Assembly (NCBI GenBank): GCA_013151035.1
Contig: JAADJB010000036.1
Span: 1-61,447 of the forward strand
DNA from: Gammaproteobacteria bacterium
GTDB lineage: Bacteria; Pseudomonadota; Gammaproteobacteria; JAADJB01
DNA length: 61,447 nucleotides
Direction of reading: 5' to 3'
Numbering within the stretch: position 1 is the stretch's first letter; each line of letters starts with the position of its first letter. Below the pieces are notes generated by a model. It saw only the letters and a program-made list of their open reading frames with translations. It had not been told where the DNA came from and made no database searches. A program made the translations under genes and the position numbers. This document shows, piece after piece, positions 1 through 9,583 of this stretch.

Positions 1-262
1 TTAACGCAACAAACTGATCGTAATCGACCAGCTTAACCCCATCAATCAGCTTATTCAGACTACGCGCCTTACAATCAGCGGCAATCGCATAGACTTCATG
101 GTTAGCCAATGCCTGTTCAATTAAATCAGCCTTTGTGGTTCCGCTAACAGCAGCATTAACACCATCTTCCAATAACAAAATCACGTCATCAGCCGCCAAA
201 AAACGAAGACAACTCTCTAACGCACCATTTGAAAAAGGGGATTTATTTACGGTATGAAGCAT
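1..262 (-). CDS. dsrH: DsrH/TusB-family sulfur relay protein, 3' end outside window
   Basis: The minus-strand frame opens with MLHTVNKSPFSNGALESCLR and stays open for 87 codons to the window edge, so the last few residues and the stop are missing (family members are about 95-105 residues). The opening resembles DsrH of sulfur oxidisers, including the cysteine of the ESCLR segment (Cys18), the residue implicated in sulfur binding in DsrH. In the family, DsrE2F2H2/TusBCD complexes pass persulfide sulfur to DsrC/TusE in the cytoplasm. It follows dsrF after 10 bases in the order E-F-H. Whether this set serves dissimilatory sulfur oxidation or only tRNA 2-thiouridine synthesis cannot be decided here, because a possible dsrC/tusE neighbour lies outside the window. 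Confidence 0.85.
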   Translation of the reverse strand, partial: MLHTVNKSPFSNGALESCLRFLAADDVILLLEDGVNAAVSGTTKADLIEQALANHEVYAIAADCKARSLNKLIDGVKLVDYDQFVAL

Positions 263-272
263 AATCAGATTC

Positions 273-674
273 CTAAAAAGAGATAATACTGTGTTGTTCG
301 GCAAACATGGCAGTAATAGCATCGCTATCGATCACCTGTGGACTAAGTAACTCTTCAGTCTCTTCATCCTCACCAATATCCATCAACTCCGACTCATCAA
401 TATTACGATCCAGCAGGGACTGTTTATCAACATAGACCTTACTCACCTCAAAATCGGTCAAGGCTCCAATGGAGGCAGCAAAACCACGCATACCCAGATC
501 TTTGGCATCCTGGCCTGACTTTAATGCCAGCACACCATCATCGATAAAGACCACCGATAGATCCATACCATAACTGGCAACAATAAATAACACCTCCAAC
601 GCCTCTTGCACATAGATACTACCATAGGGTGCGCGTCGAATAGTGACCATAATCTTTCTTGCTTCATTTGCCAT
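273..674 (-). CDS. dsrF: DsrF/TusC-family sulfur relay subunit
   Basis: This is a 133-residue DsrE/F-like fold protein (opening MANEARKIMVTIRRAPYG, with the typical FIDDGVLAL segment). The family subunit is structural in the DsrEFH/TusBCD hexamer and normally lacks the active cysteine, and no cysteine is visible here either. The ATG at 674 is preferred over a second ATG at 677 and a TTG at 680 because GGAG lies seven bases upstream of it. The dsrE stop is immediately upstream, so the two genes are translationally coupled, and dsrH follows after 10 bases. Confidence 0.85.
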   Translation of the reverse strand: MANEARKIMVTIRRAPYGSIYVQEALEVLFIVASYGMDLSVVFIDDGVLALKSGQDAKDLGMRGFAASIGALTDFEVSKVYVDKQSLLDRNIDESELMDIGEDEETEELLSPQVIDSDAITAMFAEQHSIISF

Positions 675-676
675 CA

Positions 677-1033
677 TCAATCTCCAAAGGTCACAAGTCG
701 ATCCGATTCCAGCGCCATCTTGGCCAACTGACCCAAACCGGAGATACGAGTATCGGGAACCAACGCGTCATCCTTGATACCTCGACGCTTGGCGGCAGCG
801 ATACAAACCACAATATCAATACCCTGGGCACCTAATTCCTGCCAGCGATTGGCAATATGACGATCACCCTGTGGTGGTTCGATATTCTTGTTTACATTAT
901 AAACACCATCGTTATACAGAAAAACCCCACGAATTTCATGACCACGCGCGATGGCTGCCTGTATATATTGCCAGGCACTATCCGAGGCCTGGTGATTATA
1001 AGGCCCCTCCTGGATCAAGATCGTTATCTTCAT
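677..1033 (-). CDS. dsrE: DsrE/TusD-family sulfurtransferase subunit
   Basis: This 118-residue protein has the DsrE signature: an N-terminal beta strand (MKITILIQEGPY), the FLYNDGVY segment, and a cysteine at position 77 in IVVCIAAAKRRG. That cysteine corresponds to the conserved sulfur-carrying Cys78 of characterised DsrE/TusD. It is the first gene of the dsrE-dsrF-dsrH run and is divergent from a YedE-like transporter across about 105 bases, which likely hold both promoters. In dsr operons of purple sulfur bacteria dsrE normally follows dsrAB; here it does not, so this is a stand-alone sulfur relay locus. Confidence 0.87.
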   Translation of the reverse strand: MKITILIQEGPYNHQASDSAWQYIQAAIARGHEIRGVFLYNDGVYNVNKNIEPPQGDRHIANRWQELGAQGIDIVVCIAAAKRRGIKDDALVPDTRISGLGQLAKMALESDRLVTFGD

Positions 1034-1139
1034 AAAAAACCCCTGCGTTATTCTGGTAAACCAGATCTATATCATAGTAAGCACATGATACAATGTTATA
1101 CTCAACTGATTCTTAACACCAGAAAAAGCACCAACGACT

Positions 1140-2348
1140 ATGGAATTTCAAGCAACCGATCACGTACTCCTGCTCAGCTTCATCCTCGCCTTTATCCTCG
1201 GTCTGACAGCCAATCTGACCAATTTCTGCACCATGGGTGCCATCTCGGATTGGGTCAACATGGGTAAAACTGGCCGCATGTGGGCATGGTTTGTTGCCAT
1301 TGGCACCGCCATGCTCGCCACCATGCTCATTGAAGGCAGTGATGTTGTCTCCCTGAACAGTACCATCCCCCCTTATCGCACGGCTAATTTTGCCTGGTTA
1401 CGCTATCTAGTCGGCGGTTTGATGTTCGGCATTGGTATGACCTTTGCTGGCGGTTGTGCCAACAAGAACCTACTCAGCTTAGGGTCAGGCAATATGAAAT
1501 CCCTGCTGGTCTTTATTATCACTGGCTATTTCGCCTATCTGATGACCAAGACGGATTTCTACGCCACCCTGTTCTACCCCTGGGTCAGCGCCACCACCAT
1601 TGATCTCGGACAATATGATATACAAGGACAGGGGATCTCCCACATCCTGGCTGCAATGTTGGGGATTGAGGATGCCAATAGCTTCCACTATGCACTGGCA
1701 TTGATATTGGGTAGCACACTGATCATCATGGGTCTGGCAAGCAAGGCATTCACTCATAATCCAAAACACGTCATCAGTGGTTTTGTCATTGGACTGGTGA
1801 TTACCGGCGGTTGGTATATCAGCGGTGGCCCACTGGGACAAGAGGCACTGGATCTGGTGGAATGGATGGATGATCGTCCATTTGGCGTTGGCGTACAATC
1901 CTACACCTTTATTAACCCAATGGGCGAGACCCTGTATTATCTGGCTCAGCCTGAAAACTTTTTATTAATCACCTTTGGTATGGTCGCGATTGCCGGTGTA
2001 CTGGTCGGTTCATTTACCGCCGCCATGACGACAGGAAAACTACACCTGACATGGTTCACTTCAAAGAGTGACTTCTTCAAGCATGTCATCGGTGCCATAC
2101 TCATGGGTATCGGCGGTGTGCTCGCCATGGGTTGTACCATCGGACAGGGTATCACCGGCGTATCCACCTTGGCATTAGGCTCCATTATCGTATTAGCCAG
2201 TATCATCTACGGTTCCGCTCTAACCATGAAGATCATGTTCTACCAGATGATGTATGAAGGTGAATGTGGTTTTATGGATTGCTTGTTGAGCTCGCTGGTG
2301 GATCTCAAGACCTTGCCTGAGGGTATGCGCCGACTGGAACAACCTTAG
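1140..2348 (+). CDS. yedE: YeeE/YedE-family sulfur/thiosulfate transporter
   Basis: This 402-residue protein is almost entirely hydrophobic, with roughly ten membrane segments. It carries the duplicated glycine/cysteine-rich signatures of the Sulf_transp family: NFCTMGAISDWVNMG near residue 30, FAGGCANKNL near 105 and LAMGCTIGQGITG near 330. Related YeeE/TsuA proteins import thiosulfate through membrane-embedded cysteines; a YedE homologue linked to selenium metabolism also exists. The divergent dsrEFH genes favour a role in sulfur uptake here. The gene converges with serS, and a perfect 12-bp hairpin lies between them. Confidence 0.85.
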   Translation: MEFQATDHVLLLSFILAFILGLTANLTNFCTMGAISDWVNMGKTGRMWAWFVAIGTAMLATMLIEGSDVVSLNSTIPPYRTANFAWLRYLVGGLMFGIGMTFAGGCANKNLLSLGSGNMKSLLVFIITGYFAYLMTKTDFYATLFYPWVSATTIDLGQYDIQGQGISHILAAMLGIEDANSFHYALALILGSTLIIMGLASKAFTHNPKHVISGFVIGLVITGGWYISGGPLGQEALDLVEWMDDRPFGVGVQSYTFINPMGETLYYLAQPENFLLITFGMVAIAGVLVGSFTAAMTTGKLHLTWFTSKSDFFKHVIGAILMGIGGVLAMGCTIGQGITGVSTLALGSIIVLASIIYGSALTMKIMFYQMMYEGECGFMDCLLSSLVDLKTLPEGMRRLEQP

Positions 2349-2379
2349 AGAATAAAGAAGGTCTGTGGTACGTGCTTGA

Positions 2380-2410
2380 GGGGACAGAGCCAAAAACCGG
2401 CTCTGTCCCC
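2380..2410. repeat. GGGGACAGAGCC inverted repeat
   Basis: A perfect 12-bp inverted repeat (GGGGACAGAGCC / GGCTCTGTCCCC) surrounds a 7-base loop between the convergent yedE and serS genes. It lacks a clear T-tract, so it looks more like a dispersed GGGGACA-type repeat than a classical intrinsic terminator, although it could still end transcription. Related GGGGACA...TGTCCCC hairpins occur at 9160-9192, 9241-9274 and 9530-9563. Confidence 0.75.
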
Positions 2411-2428
2411 GGCAAAGTGCAAAACCGT

Positions 2429-3780
<1,352 letters not shown>

Positions 3781-3785
<5 letters not shown>

Positions 3786-4083
3786 CATCAATATTTAATT
3801 CAGCCGCCCAACTCACGATATGGCCGGGGGCAATAAAACTATTCAGGTGTTCAATGATGGCTGCCACCTTGCCCGGGCTATCAAAGAACTCCACCACTAC
3901 CGGCAGATCCAGTGACATATCCAACAGAGTTGAGGAATGAATGTCGCCAGACTTACCAAAACCACTGATCCCGCGAAAGACGGTAACCCCTTGCACTTTT
4001 TCCCAATCATGCAGACGCTTTAACAAGGTCTGTAAATGCGCCTCGGTCTCAGTAAGATAAACCCTTACTATAGTCACCTTCAT
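3781..4083 (-). CDS. DUF190 family protein
   Basis: This 100-residue protein belongs to the DUF190 family, small alpha/beta GlnB-like proteins that are commonly found beside crcB. The segments VRVYLTETEAH, GVTVFRGISGFGKSG and LPVVVEFFDSPGKV fit. The start ATG at 4083 overlaps the crcB stop by four bases (ATGA), which supports it over longer alternatives. The pairing suggests a role in fluoride or other ion homeostasis, but the biochemical function is not established. The stop codon lies in a GGTGCG palindrome. Confidence 0.85.
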
Positions 4084-4454
4084 AACTGTCTCCCTAATCC
4101 CATGCCTACCCAGGTTGCCAACAAGCAAACCAGAACCGTAATCAGGACATTCGCCACTGCCTTGATTCCTTCACCCTGTTCAAGCAGCATCAAGGTCTCT
4201 ATCGAAAAGGTCGAAAAGGTGGTAAATGCACCCAATACTCCAATCAGCAAACCCGCACGCCAGATAACATCCAGTGCCATACGTTCAATCAACAAAATAT
4301 ACAACACACCCATTAATAAACTCCCGACAACATTAACCACCAGGGTGCCATAGGGAAAGCCGCGACCCAGCATAGAATAAACCCCGGTCGACAACCAGAA
4401 ACGCAACATCGCACCAATCGCTCCACCAACCGCTATGGCAAATACTTGCGTCAT
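4080..4454 (-). CDS. crcB: Fluoride channel CrcB/FluC
   Basis: This 124-residue, four-helix membrane protein has the Fluc signatures GAIGAMLRFWLS, GTLVVNVVGS and GAFTTFSTFS. The TTFSTF motif holds the phenylalanines and polar residues that line the fluoride pore in the family. Fluc proteins work as antiparallel dimers that export fluoride. It overlaps the downstream DUF190 gene by four bases. I looked for a fluoride riboswitch in the short upstream region (4455-4508) and saw none; instead a 114-bp palindromic element lies upstream. Confidence 0.93.
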   Translation of the reverse strand: MTQVFAIAVGGAIGAMLRFWLSTGVYSMLGRGFPYGTLVVNVVGSLLMGVLYILLIERMALDVIWRAGLLIGVLGAFTTFSTFSIETLMLLEQGEGIKAVANVLITVLVCLLATWVGMGLGRQL

Positions 4455-4508
4455 TACATCCTATCCTCGAAAAAAAACATCTTGTATCATTCGACTATCT
4501 CGCTATTA

Positions 4509-4622
4509 GAGGCATGACGTGCCTATCATTAGCAGAGACCGTCAGCCGCATGGACGCGGCTGTCGAGCCACCATGGATGGTTTCACGGCGTGTCTCTGAT
4601 AATGATAGGCACTTCATGCCTC
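4509..4622 (+). repeat. 114-bp palindromic element, copy 1
   Basis: Outer 31-base arms are complementary with two mismatches and enclose a 52-base core that contains a CAGCCGC/GCGGCTG hairpin and the segment CCACCATGGATGGTTTCACG. It lies between rarA (stop at 4637) and crcB (start at 4454), both on the minus strand. Seven further copies occur at 15464, 17006, 26614, 31389, 45012, 45727 and 56172, all in the same orientation. Confidence 0.93.
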
Positions 4623-4636
4623 GGATTATACCCACA

Positions 4637-5965
4637 TCACCCCCGGTTTCGATCCAGCTCTCGCAAACGCGCCAGTTTCTCAGCAATCCTGATCTCCAGC
4701 CCACGTTGTACCGGGCAATAATACTGCACCTGTTTCATGTTTTCAGGGAAATAATTTTCACCCGCAGCATAGGCATCCGGCTCATCATGGGCATAACGGT
4801 ATTCACGCCCATAGTTCAACTCTTTCATCAGACTTGTCGGTGCATTACGCAAATGCACCGGCACCTCCAGTGAACCGCTGGAACGGGCATCGACCATCGC
4901 CTGATTAAATGCCTTGTATACGGCATTACTCTTTGCCGCCGATGCCAGATACAACACCGCCTGCGCCAGCGTTAGATGGCCTTCCGGGCTACCTAAACGT
5001 TCCTGTGTCTGCCATGCATCCAGCGCAATGGTCAACGCGCGTGGATCGGCATTACCGATATCCTCCGAGGCAATGCGTACAATACGTCGTGCCAGATACA
5101 AGGGATCACAGCCCCCATCCAGCATACGACATAACCAATACAGTGCCGCATCCGGTGCCGAACCACGCACCGCCTTATGCAGCGCCGAGATCTGATCATA
5201 AAAGGCATCACCCCCCTTATCAAAACGGCGCACACCACCTGAGATGACCTCACTGATAACGGACTCATTAATGCGTTCCTGACCATCAATAGATTCAGCC
5301 AAATCAGCGGATATTTCAATTAAGTTCAAGGCACAGCGTGCATCACCATCAGCCGCCTCCACCAGAAGATCCAGCAGTTTTTCCTCAATCTGAATATCAC
5401 GTTGCCCCAAACCTTGTTCGGTGTCCGTTAATGCGCGCTCAACAATACTACGCAGCACCGTATTATCCAGCCGTTTCAGCACATAGGTACGCGCCCGCGA
5501 TAACAAGGCATTATTTAATTCAAAGGAGGGGTTCTCAGTGGTGGCACCGACAAATATGACAGTACCATCCTCGATATAAGGCAAAAAAGCATCCTGCTGC
5601 GCCTTGTTAAAGCGATGCACCTCATCCACAAACAGGATACTGCCACGACCACTCTGATCGCGGATCATACGTGCTTGTTCCACCGCCTGACGAATGTCCT
5701 TCACTCCGGATAATACCGCCGACAGACTCAGAAACTCAGCATCCGATTGTCTTGCCAATAGACGGGCGAGTGTCGTTTTACCGGTACCCGGCCCACCCCA
5801 CAGGATCATTGAATGTAAGCGTCCCGCCTCTATCGCCAGACGCAGGGGTTTATCTTTTCCCAGTAAATGTTGCTGACCAGCAAAATCACCCAGGGTGCGC
5901 GGACGCATACGATCTGCCAACGGACGACAGGGATCAGCAGTAAAGGCCTCCTGTTGCACCTGCAT
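4637..5965 (-). CDS. rarA: Replication-associated recombination protein A (AAA+ ATPase)
   Basis: This 442-residue protein matches the RarA/MgsA/WRNIP1 family, which acts at stalled replication forks with SSB and clamp-loader-like architecture. Visible features are the N-terminal PLADRMRPRTLGDFAGQQHL box, Walker A GGPGTGKTTLA near residue 57, Walker B ILFVDEVHRFN near 110, the sensor segment VGATTENPSFELN, and the C-terminal tetramerisation region (LMKELNYGREYRYAHDEP). Its start shares one base with the lolA stop, so lolA-rarA are co-transcribed, as in many gammaproteobacteria. Confidence 0.96.
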   Translation of the reverse strand: MQVQQEAFTADPCRPLADRMRPRTLGDFAGQQHLLGKDKPLRLAIEAGRLHSMILWGGPGTGKTTLARLLARQSDAEFLSLSAVLSGVKDIRQAVEQARMIRDQSGRGSILFVDEVHRFNKAQQDAFLPYIEDGTVIFVGATTENPSFELNNALLSRARTYVLKRLDNTVLRSIVERALTDTEQGLGQRDIQIEEKLLDLLVEAADGDARCALNLIEISADLAESIDGQERINESVISEVISGGVRRFDKGGDAFYDQISALHKAVRGSAPDAALYWLCRMLDGGCDPLYLARRIVRIASEDIGNADPRALTIALDAWQTQERLGSPEGHLTLAQAVLYLASAAKSNAVYKAFNQAMVDARSSGSLEVPVHLRNAPTSLMKELNYGREYRYAHDEPDAYAAGENYFPENMKQVQYYCPVQRGLEIRIAEKLARLRELDRNRG

Positions 5966-6606
5966 CAGGGTAACTCACCAATCACATCCACCCCGGCAGG
6001 CACTTCAAAATCAAACACCTTACTATCAATTGCACGGTTAATTTGTACATCGCTAAAACTCACCAGAATACGTTGCGACATACCGTCCACCAGTTCCATT
6101 TCGATCAGGTTACCCGCATCATCCAGAGCCATACGAAAGGTCTCAAATGAAGCCTCTGCCGAGCGAGCGATTAGTTCATACCAGTGATAAGCCCCTTCAT
6201 GACGAATAGAGACAATCTTGAACAACTGCTCAATAGCAACATCGCTACTCAACATTAACAGCGGACTGGATGCCATGGCCTGATCGATCTTGCGTATTGT
6301 CAGCTGCTCAAGATCCTCATCGTATAACCAGAAAGAACCCTCTTTCCCCAGCATCATCTGGGCAAAAGGCTGTTTATAATCCCAACGGAAACGACCGGGG
6401 CGTTGCACCCACAACTCCCCTTCCGAGCGCTGCGAGACTTCACCATATTCATCAAACTGAATTTGTATAAACTCCGCTTGAAAGGTCTTTAACTGATCAA
6501 AAAACTCACCCAATCGGGTACCCGACTGCGCCATCAATAATGGGCTATTCAAGCTCATCAGTAACAGACAGAAAAAAGACAAAAATTTAATCAAAAGTTT
6601 CTGCAT
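5965..6606 (-). CDS. lolA: Outer-membrane lipoprotein carrier LolA
   Basis: This 213-residue periplasmic protein has an N-terminal signal peptide (about residues 1-26, ending in SPLLMAQ). The mature part resembles LolA (FFDQLKTFQAEFIQ, WVQRPGRFRWDYKQPF), which receives lipoproteins from LolCDE and hands them to LolB at the outer membrane. It sits between ftsK, two bases upstream, and rarA, with which it overlaps by one base. This ftsK-lolA-rarA(-serS) order is a common gammaproteobacterial arrangement. Confidence 0.95.
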   Translation of the reverse strand: MQKLLIKFLSFFCLLLMSLNSPLLMAQSGTRLGEFFDQLKTFQAEFIQIQFDEYGEVSQRSEGELWVQRPGRFRWDYKQPFAQMMLGKEGSFWLYDEDLEQLTIRKIDQAMASSPLLMLSSDVAIEQLFKIVSIRHEGAYHWYELIARSAEASFETFRMALDDAGNLIEMELVDGMSQRILVSFSDVQINRAIDSKVFDFEVPAGVDVIGELP

Positions 6607-6608
6607 AT

Positions 6609-8915
6609 TTAATCCTGCACCGGTGGTGGCGCCAACACCTCACGGCTACCATTACTTTGTAGCGGGCTCACAATACCCACCTCTTCCATGTGTTCAACCA
6701 TACGTGCAGCACGGTTGTAACCAATCTTCAAACGCCGTTGCACCCCGGAGATCGAGGCCTTGCGGGTCTCGGTTACAATACGCACCGCCTCATCATACAA
6801 GGCATCTGCCTCGGCATCGGAACCATCACCAACGCCCCTGCTGGCATCCAGATTAGTTGTCGTGGTCTGCAACACTTCTTCAATATAATCAGGGCTGGCA
6901 TTCTTCTTCAAATGTGAAGCCACCTTGTTGACCTCCTGATCCGAGACAAAGGCACCATGCACACGCATTGGCAGCCCTGTACCCGGTGCCAGATATAACA
7001 TATCACCATGCCCGAGTAATTGTTCAGCACCACTTTGATCGAGAATAGTCCGCGAATCAATCTTCGACGATACCTGAAAAGCAATACGGGTAGGGATATT
7101 CGCCTTAATCAGGCCGGTAATGACATCCACCGAGGGACGCTGAGTTGCCAGAATCAGGTGTATACCAGCAGCACGCGCCTTCTGCGCCAGACGCGCAATC
7201 AACTCCTCCACCTTCTTGCCCACCACCATCATCATATCGGCCAGTTCATCAATCACAATAACGATATGCGGCAAAGGCATTAATATCGGTGGCTCTGCAT
7301 CCGGGTCAATCGCCTCTTCACGTTTATATAAGGGATCCTTGATGGGTTCACCCTGTTGCTCCGCTTCTCTCACCTTGCGATTATAATTAGCAATGCTTCG
7401 CACACCCATAGAAGCCATCAATTTATAGCGCCGTTCCATCTCCACCACACACCAACGTAAAGCACTGGCCGCCTCATTCATATCGGTCACAACCGGTGTC
7501 AATAGATGTGGAATCCCCTCATAAACCGATAGTTCCAGCATCTTGGGATCAATCAGGATCATCCGTACATCCTTGGGCAAAGTCTTGTATAACAGACTCA
7601 GAATCATGGCATTAACCGCCACCGATTTACCTGAACCCGTGGTGCCCGCAACCAGCAGATGTGGCATCTTTGCCAGATCAGCAACCACCGGTTGACCGCC
7701 AATATCTTTACCCAGGGTCAAGGTCAACGGTGATGGCGAGGCATCATAGGCCTGTGACTTGAGGATCTCACTCAAGGCAATCAATTCCCGTTGTTCATTC
7801 GGGATCTCAATACCAATAACCGACTTGCCCGGAATCACCTCCACCACGCGCACACTACTAACTGACAATGAACGCGCCAGATCCTTGGCCAGATTACTAA
7901 TCCGGCTCGCCTTGACCCCCTGCCCTGGTTGTAACTCAAAGCGGGTAATAATCGGCCCCGGTTGTACCTCGACCACCTCCGCCTCAACGCCAAAGTCCTG
8001 TAGTTTAATCTCCAGCAGACGTGACATCGCCTCCAGTGCCGCCGCACTGTAACCCGTCTCGGCAGGCGGGGCATCATCCAACAACATCAAGGGTGGCAAT
8101 TCACTGTTCGCCGGGGCATCGAATAAAGGCACCTGTCGTTCTTTATCAATACGCGCACTCACCGCCACCTTCTTGACCAGTGGTTCAATCTTGATCGGTT
8201 TACGTTTAGAGACCCGCTTCTTTTCCGCATTAACCACGACCTCACGCCGCTTACGCGATTGATAACCCTTCCACCAGGCATAAGCCTGTAGTGCATATAG
8301 GCGCGACTGATAACTTGAGTTTAATACCGCCTTACCAATCAGATCCATCACCAGCAACCAGGACAGCCCCGTAAACAGGGTCACACCAGTCAGGGACAAA
8401 GCCAGCAGGAAGAGGGCCGCACCAATAAAACTGAAACGACTTTCCAGTGCGCCACTGACCAGATCACCCAGCACGCCACCGGCATTAAGCGGGAGTTGTT
8501 CAACAGAGACATTAAATATCAGGCCAAACAAACCACAACCAGCTATTACAGTAAGAAAGAAACCAAACCAGCGAATAGATAAGGTATGGATATCAATATC
8601 ACCCGTGTTATCCCTGCCACGAAACAGGATCCAGCCACTATAGGCCACCATCGCCGGAAACAGATAAGCCAGGTAACCGAATAGATAGAGAAACACATCA
8701 GCAAACCAGGCCCCAGCCGCCCCGCCCAGATTAAACACCCGCTCACTGGTGCCACTCTGTGACCAGCCCGGATCTTGTGCGTTATAACTTAACAAGGAGA
8801 TCAATAGATAAAGAGCAATAGTGCTCAGAATCAACAAAGAGCCTTCACGCACACCACGACTCACATGATGGGTCAGGGGCATAACCGATGGGTTTTTACG
8901 ACGCGCTTGAGACAA
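6609..8915 (-). CDS. ftsK: DNA translocase FtsK
   Basis: This 768-residue protein couples chromosome dimer resolution and segregation to division. The N-terminal part (about residues 20-200) has four to five membrane segments. A short charged linker follows, then the alpha/beta motor with Walker [15 protein letters not shown] near 425 and Walker B-like [13 protein letters not shown]. The C-terminal gamma winged-helix domain ([20 protein letters not shown]) recognises KOPS sites in the family. The linker is much shorter than in E. coli FtsK (1329 residues), as in many other bacteria. It heads the ftsK-lolA-rarA run. Confidence 0.96.
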   Translation of the reverse strand: MSQARRKNPSVMPLTHHVSRGVREGSLLILSTIALYLLISLLSYNAQDPGWSQSGTSERVFNLGGAAGAWFADVFLYLFGYLAYLFPAMVAYSGWILFRGRDNTGDIDIHTLSIRWFGFFLTVIAGCGLFGLIFNVSVEQLPLNAGGVLGDLVSGALESRFSFIGAALFLLALSLTGVTLFTGLSWLLVMDLIGKAVLNSSYQSRLYALQAYAWWKGYQSRKRREVVVNAEKKRVSKRKPIKIEPLVKKVAVSARIDKERQVPLFDAPANSELPPLMLLDDAPPAETGYSAAALEAMSRLLEIKLQDFGVEAEVVEVQPGPIITRFELQPGQGVKASRISNLAKDLARSLSVSSVRVVEVIPGKSVIGIEIPNEQRELIALSEILKSQAYDASPSPLTLTLGKDIGGQPVVADLAKMPHLLVAGTTGSGKSVAVNAMILSLLYKTLPKDVRMILIDPKMLELSVYEGIPHLLTPVVTDMNEAASALRWCVVEMERRYKLMASMGVRSIANYNRKVREAEQQGEPIKDPLYKREEAIDPDAEPPILMPLPHIVIVIDELADMMMVVGKKVEELIARLAQKARAAGIHLILATQRPSVDVITGLIKANIPTRIAFQVSSKIDSRTILDQSGAEQLLGHGDMLYLAPGTGLPMRVHGAFVSDQEVNKVASHLKKNASPDYIEEVLQTTTTNLDASRGVGDGSDAEADALYDEAVRIVTETRKASISGVQRRLKIGYNRAARMVEHMEEVGIVSPLQSNGSREVLAPPPVQD

Positions 8916-9159
8916 GAGATTCCTTTGCTTCTAATGAGTTACAACAACAAGCTAAGTTTACACATAAGAATCACGAGAAGCAAACCCGATTATGTCATTC
9001 ATAATAACAATATCATTCGCGAGGATGACATAAACGTTAGTGGTCTTGCTTTACATCCGAGGCTGAGTGGTTACAGACAGACAGCAGGGTGTTGGCCACA
9101 GGGATGGGTTCACGGCGACCCTGCACGGAGCATTAATTAGGGTTCGTGGAACTCTTCGA

Positions 9160-9192
9160 GGGGACACAGCAGATAAAGCCTGCTATGTCCCC
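9160..9192. repeat. GGGGACACAGCA inverted repeat
   Basis: An imperfect inverted repeat (GGGGACACAGCAG against CTGCTATGTCCCC) in the ftsK-ald spacer. It is related to the longer hairpins at 9241-9274 and 9530-9563, which have the same arms in the opposite order. Confidence 0.7.
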
Positions 9193-9216
9193 GGCCTGTG
9201 CCGGCCTAAAATCACA

Positions 9217-9287
9217 CACCCACCCGCATCATACCGAACTGGGGACATAGCAAGGCTTTATCTGCTGTGTCCCCTTAAGCGCGTACC
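9217..9287. repeat. 71-bp direct repeat, copy A
   Basis: This copy differs from 9506-9576 at only a few positions. It contains CACCCACCCGCATCATACCG followed by a GGGGACATAGCA...TGCTGTGTCCCC hairpin and CTTAAGCGCGTACC. The two copies are 289 bases apart and flank the pair of GGTGCG palindromes. Confidence 0.85.
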
Positions 9288-9383
9288 GGTACCGCACTGA
9301 CATCGCCCAAGCGCATAGCCCAAGCATAGTTGTTATTGGTTTTATTGTTGTTGTTCTGGTTGTAGAACAATATCAAGCCAATC

Positions 9384-9405
9384 GGTAGGGTGCGCACTGC
9401 GCACC
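9384..9405. repeat. GGTGCG palindrome copy
   Basis: GGTAGGGTGCGCACTGCGCACC is present in the ftsK-ald spacer as one of a pair of copies 34 bases apart in opposite orientation. It is not attached to a gene end. Confidence 0.75.
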
Positions 9406-9417
9406 AATAGGAGCTTT

Positions 9418-9439
9418 GGTGCGTGATACGCACCCTACC
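9418..9439. repeat. GGTGCG palindrome copy
   Basis: This copy (GGTGCGTGATACGCACC plus CTACC) is the partner of the one at 9384; together they form a larger inverted pair in the spacer. Confidence 0.75.
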
Positions 9440-9505
9440 GATAAGCTCGGAGTGATGCCGGTAGAGTGCTTTAAAAACCGTGGTCTGTCCCCAGTTTACA
9501 CTTCG

Positions 9506-9576
9506 CACCCACCCGCATCATACCGAATCGGGGACATAGCAAGGCTTTATCTGCTGTGTCCCCTTAAGCACGTACC
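9506..9576. repeat. 71-bp direct repeat, copy B
   Basis: This is the second copy of the 9217-9287 repeat and includes the 34-base hairpin at 9530-9563. It ends about 10 bases before the ald stop codon, so it may act as the ald 3' end structure. Confidence 0.85.
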
Positions 9577-9583
9577 ACAGGCT

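Larger units (their letters stand above)
8916..9583. other. Gene-free, repeat-rich spacer (668 bp)
   Basis: I see no credible gene here; all open frames lack family similarity and cross repeats. The first 150 bases, upstream of ftsK, probably hold its promoter. From 9100 on the region is built of repeats: a degenerate relative of the 114-bp element core around 9084-9116 (ACAGGGATGGGTTCACGGCG), three GGGGACA hairpins, two GGTGCG palindromes, and a 71-bp direct repeat. It ends directly at the ald stop codon. Confidence 0.8.

Noticed and set aside
2380-2410. Calling the GGGGACAGAGCC hairpin a Rho-independent terminator
   Set aside because: There is no T-tract on either side, and related hairpins occur away from gene ends, so it is listed as a repeat.
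4455-4508. Possible fluoride riboswitch upstream of crcB
   Set aside because: The short upstream region lacks the conserved crcB-motif segments and is largely taken up by the palindromic element.
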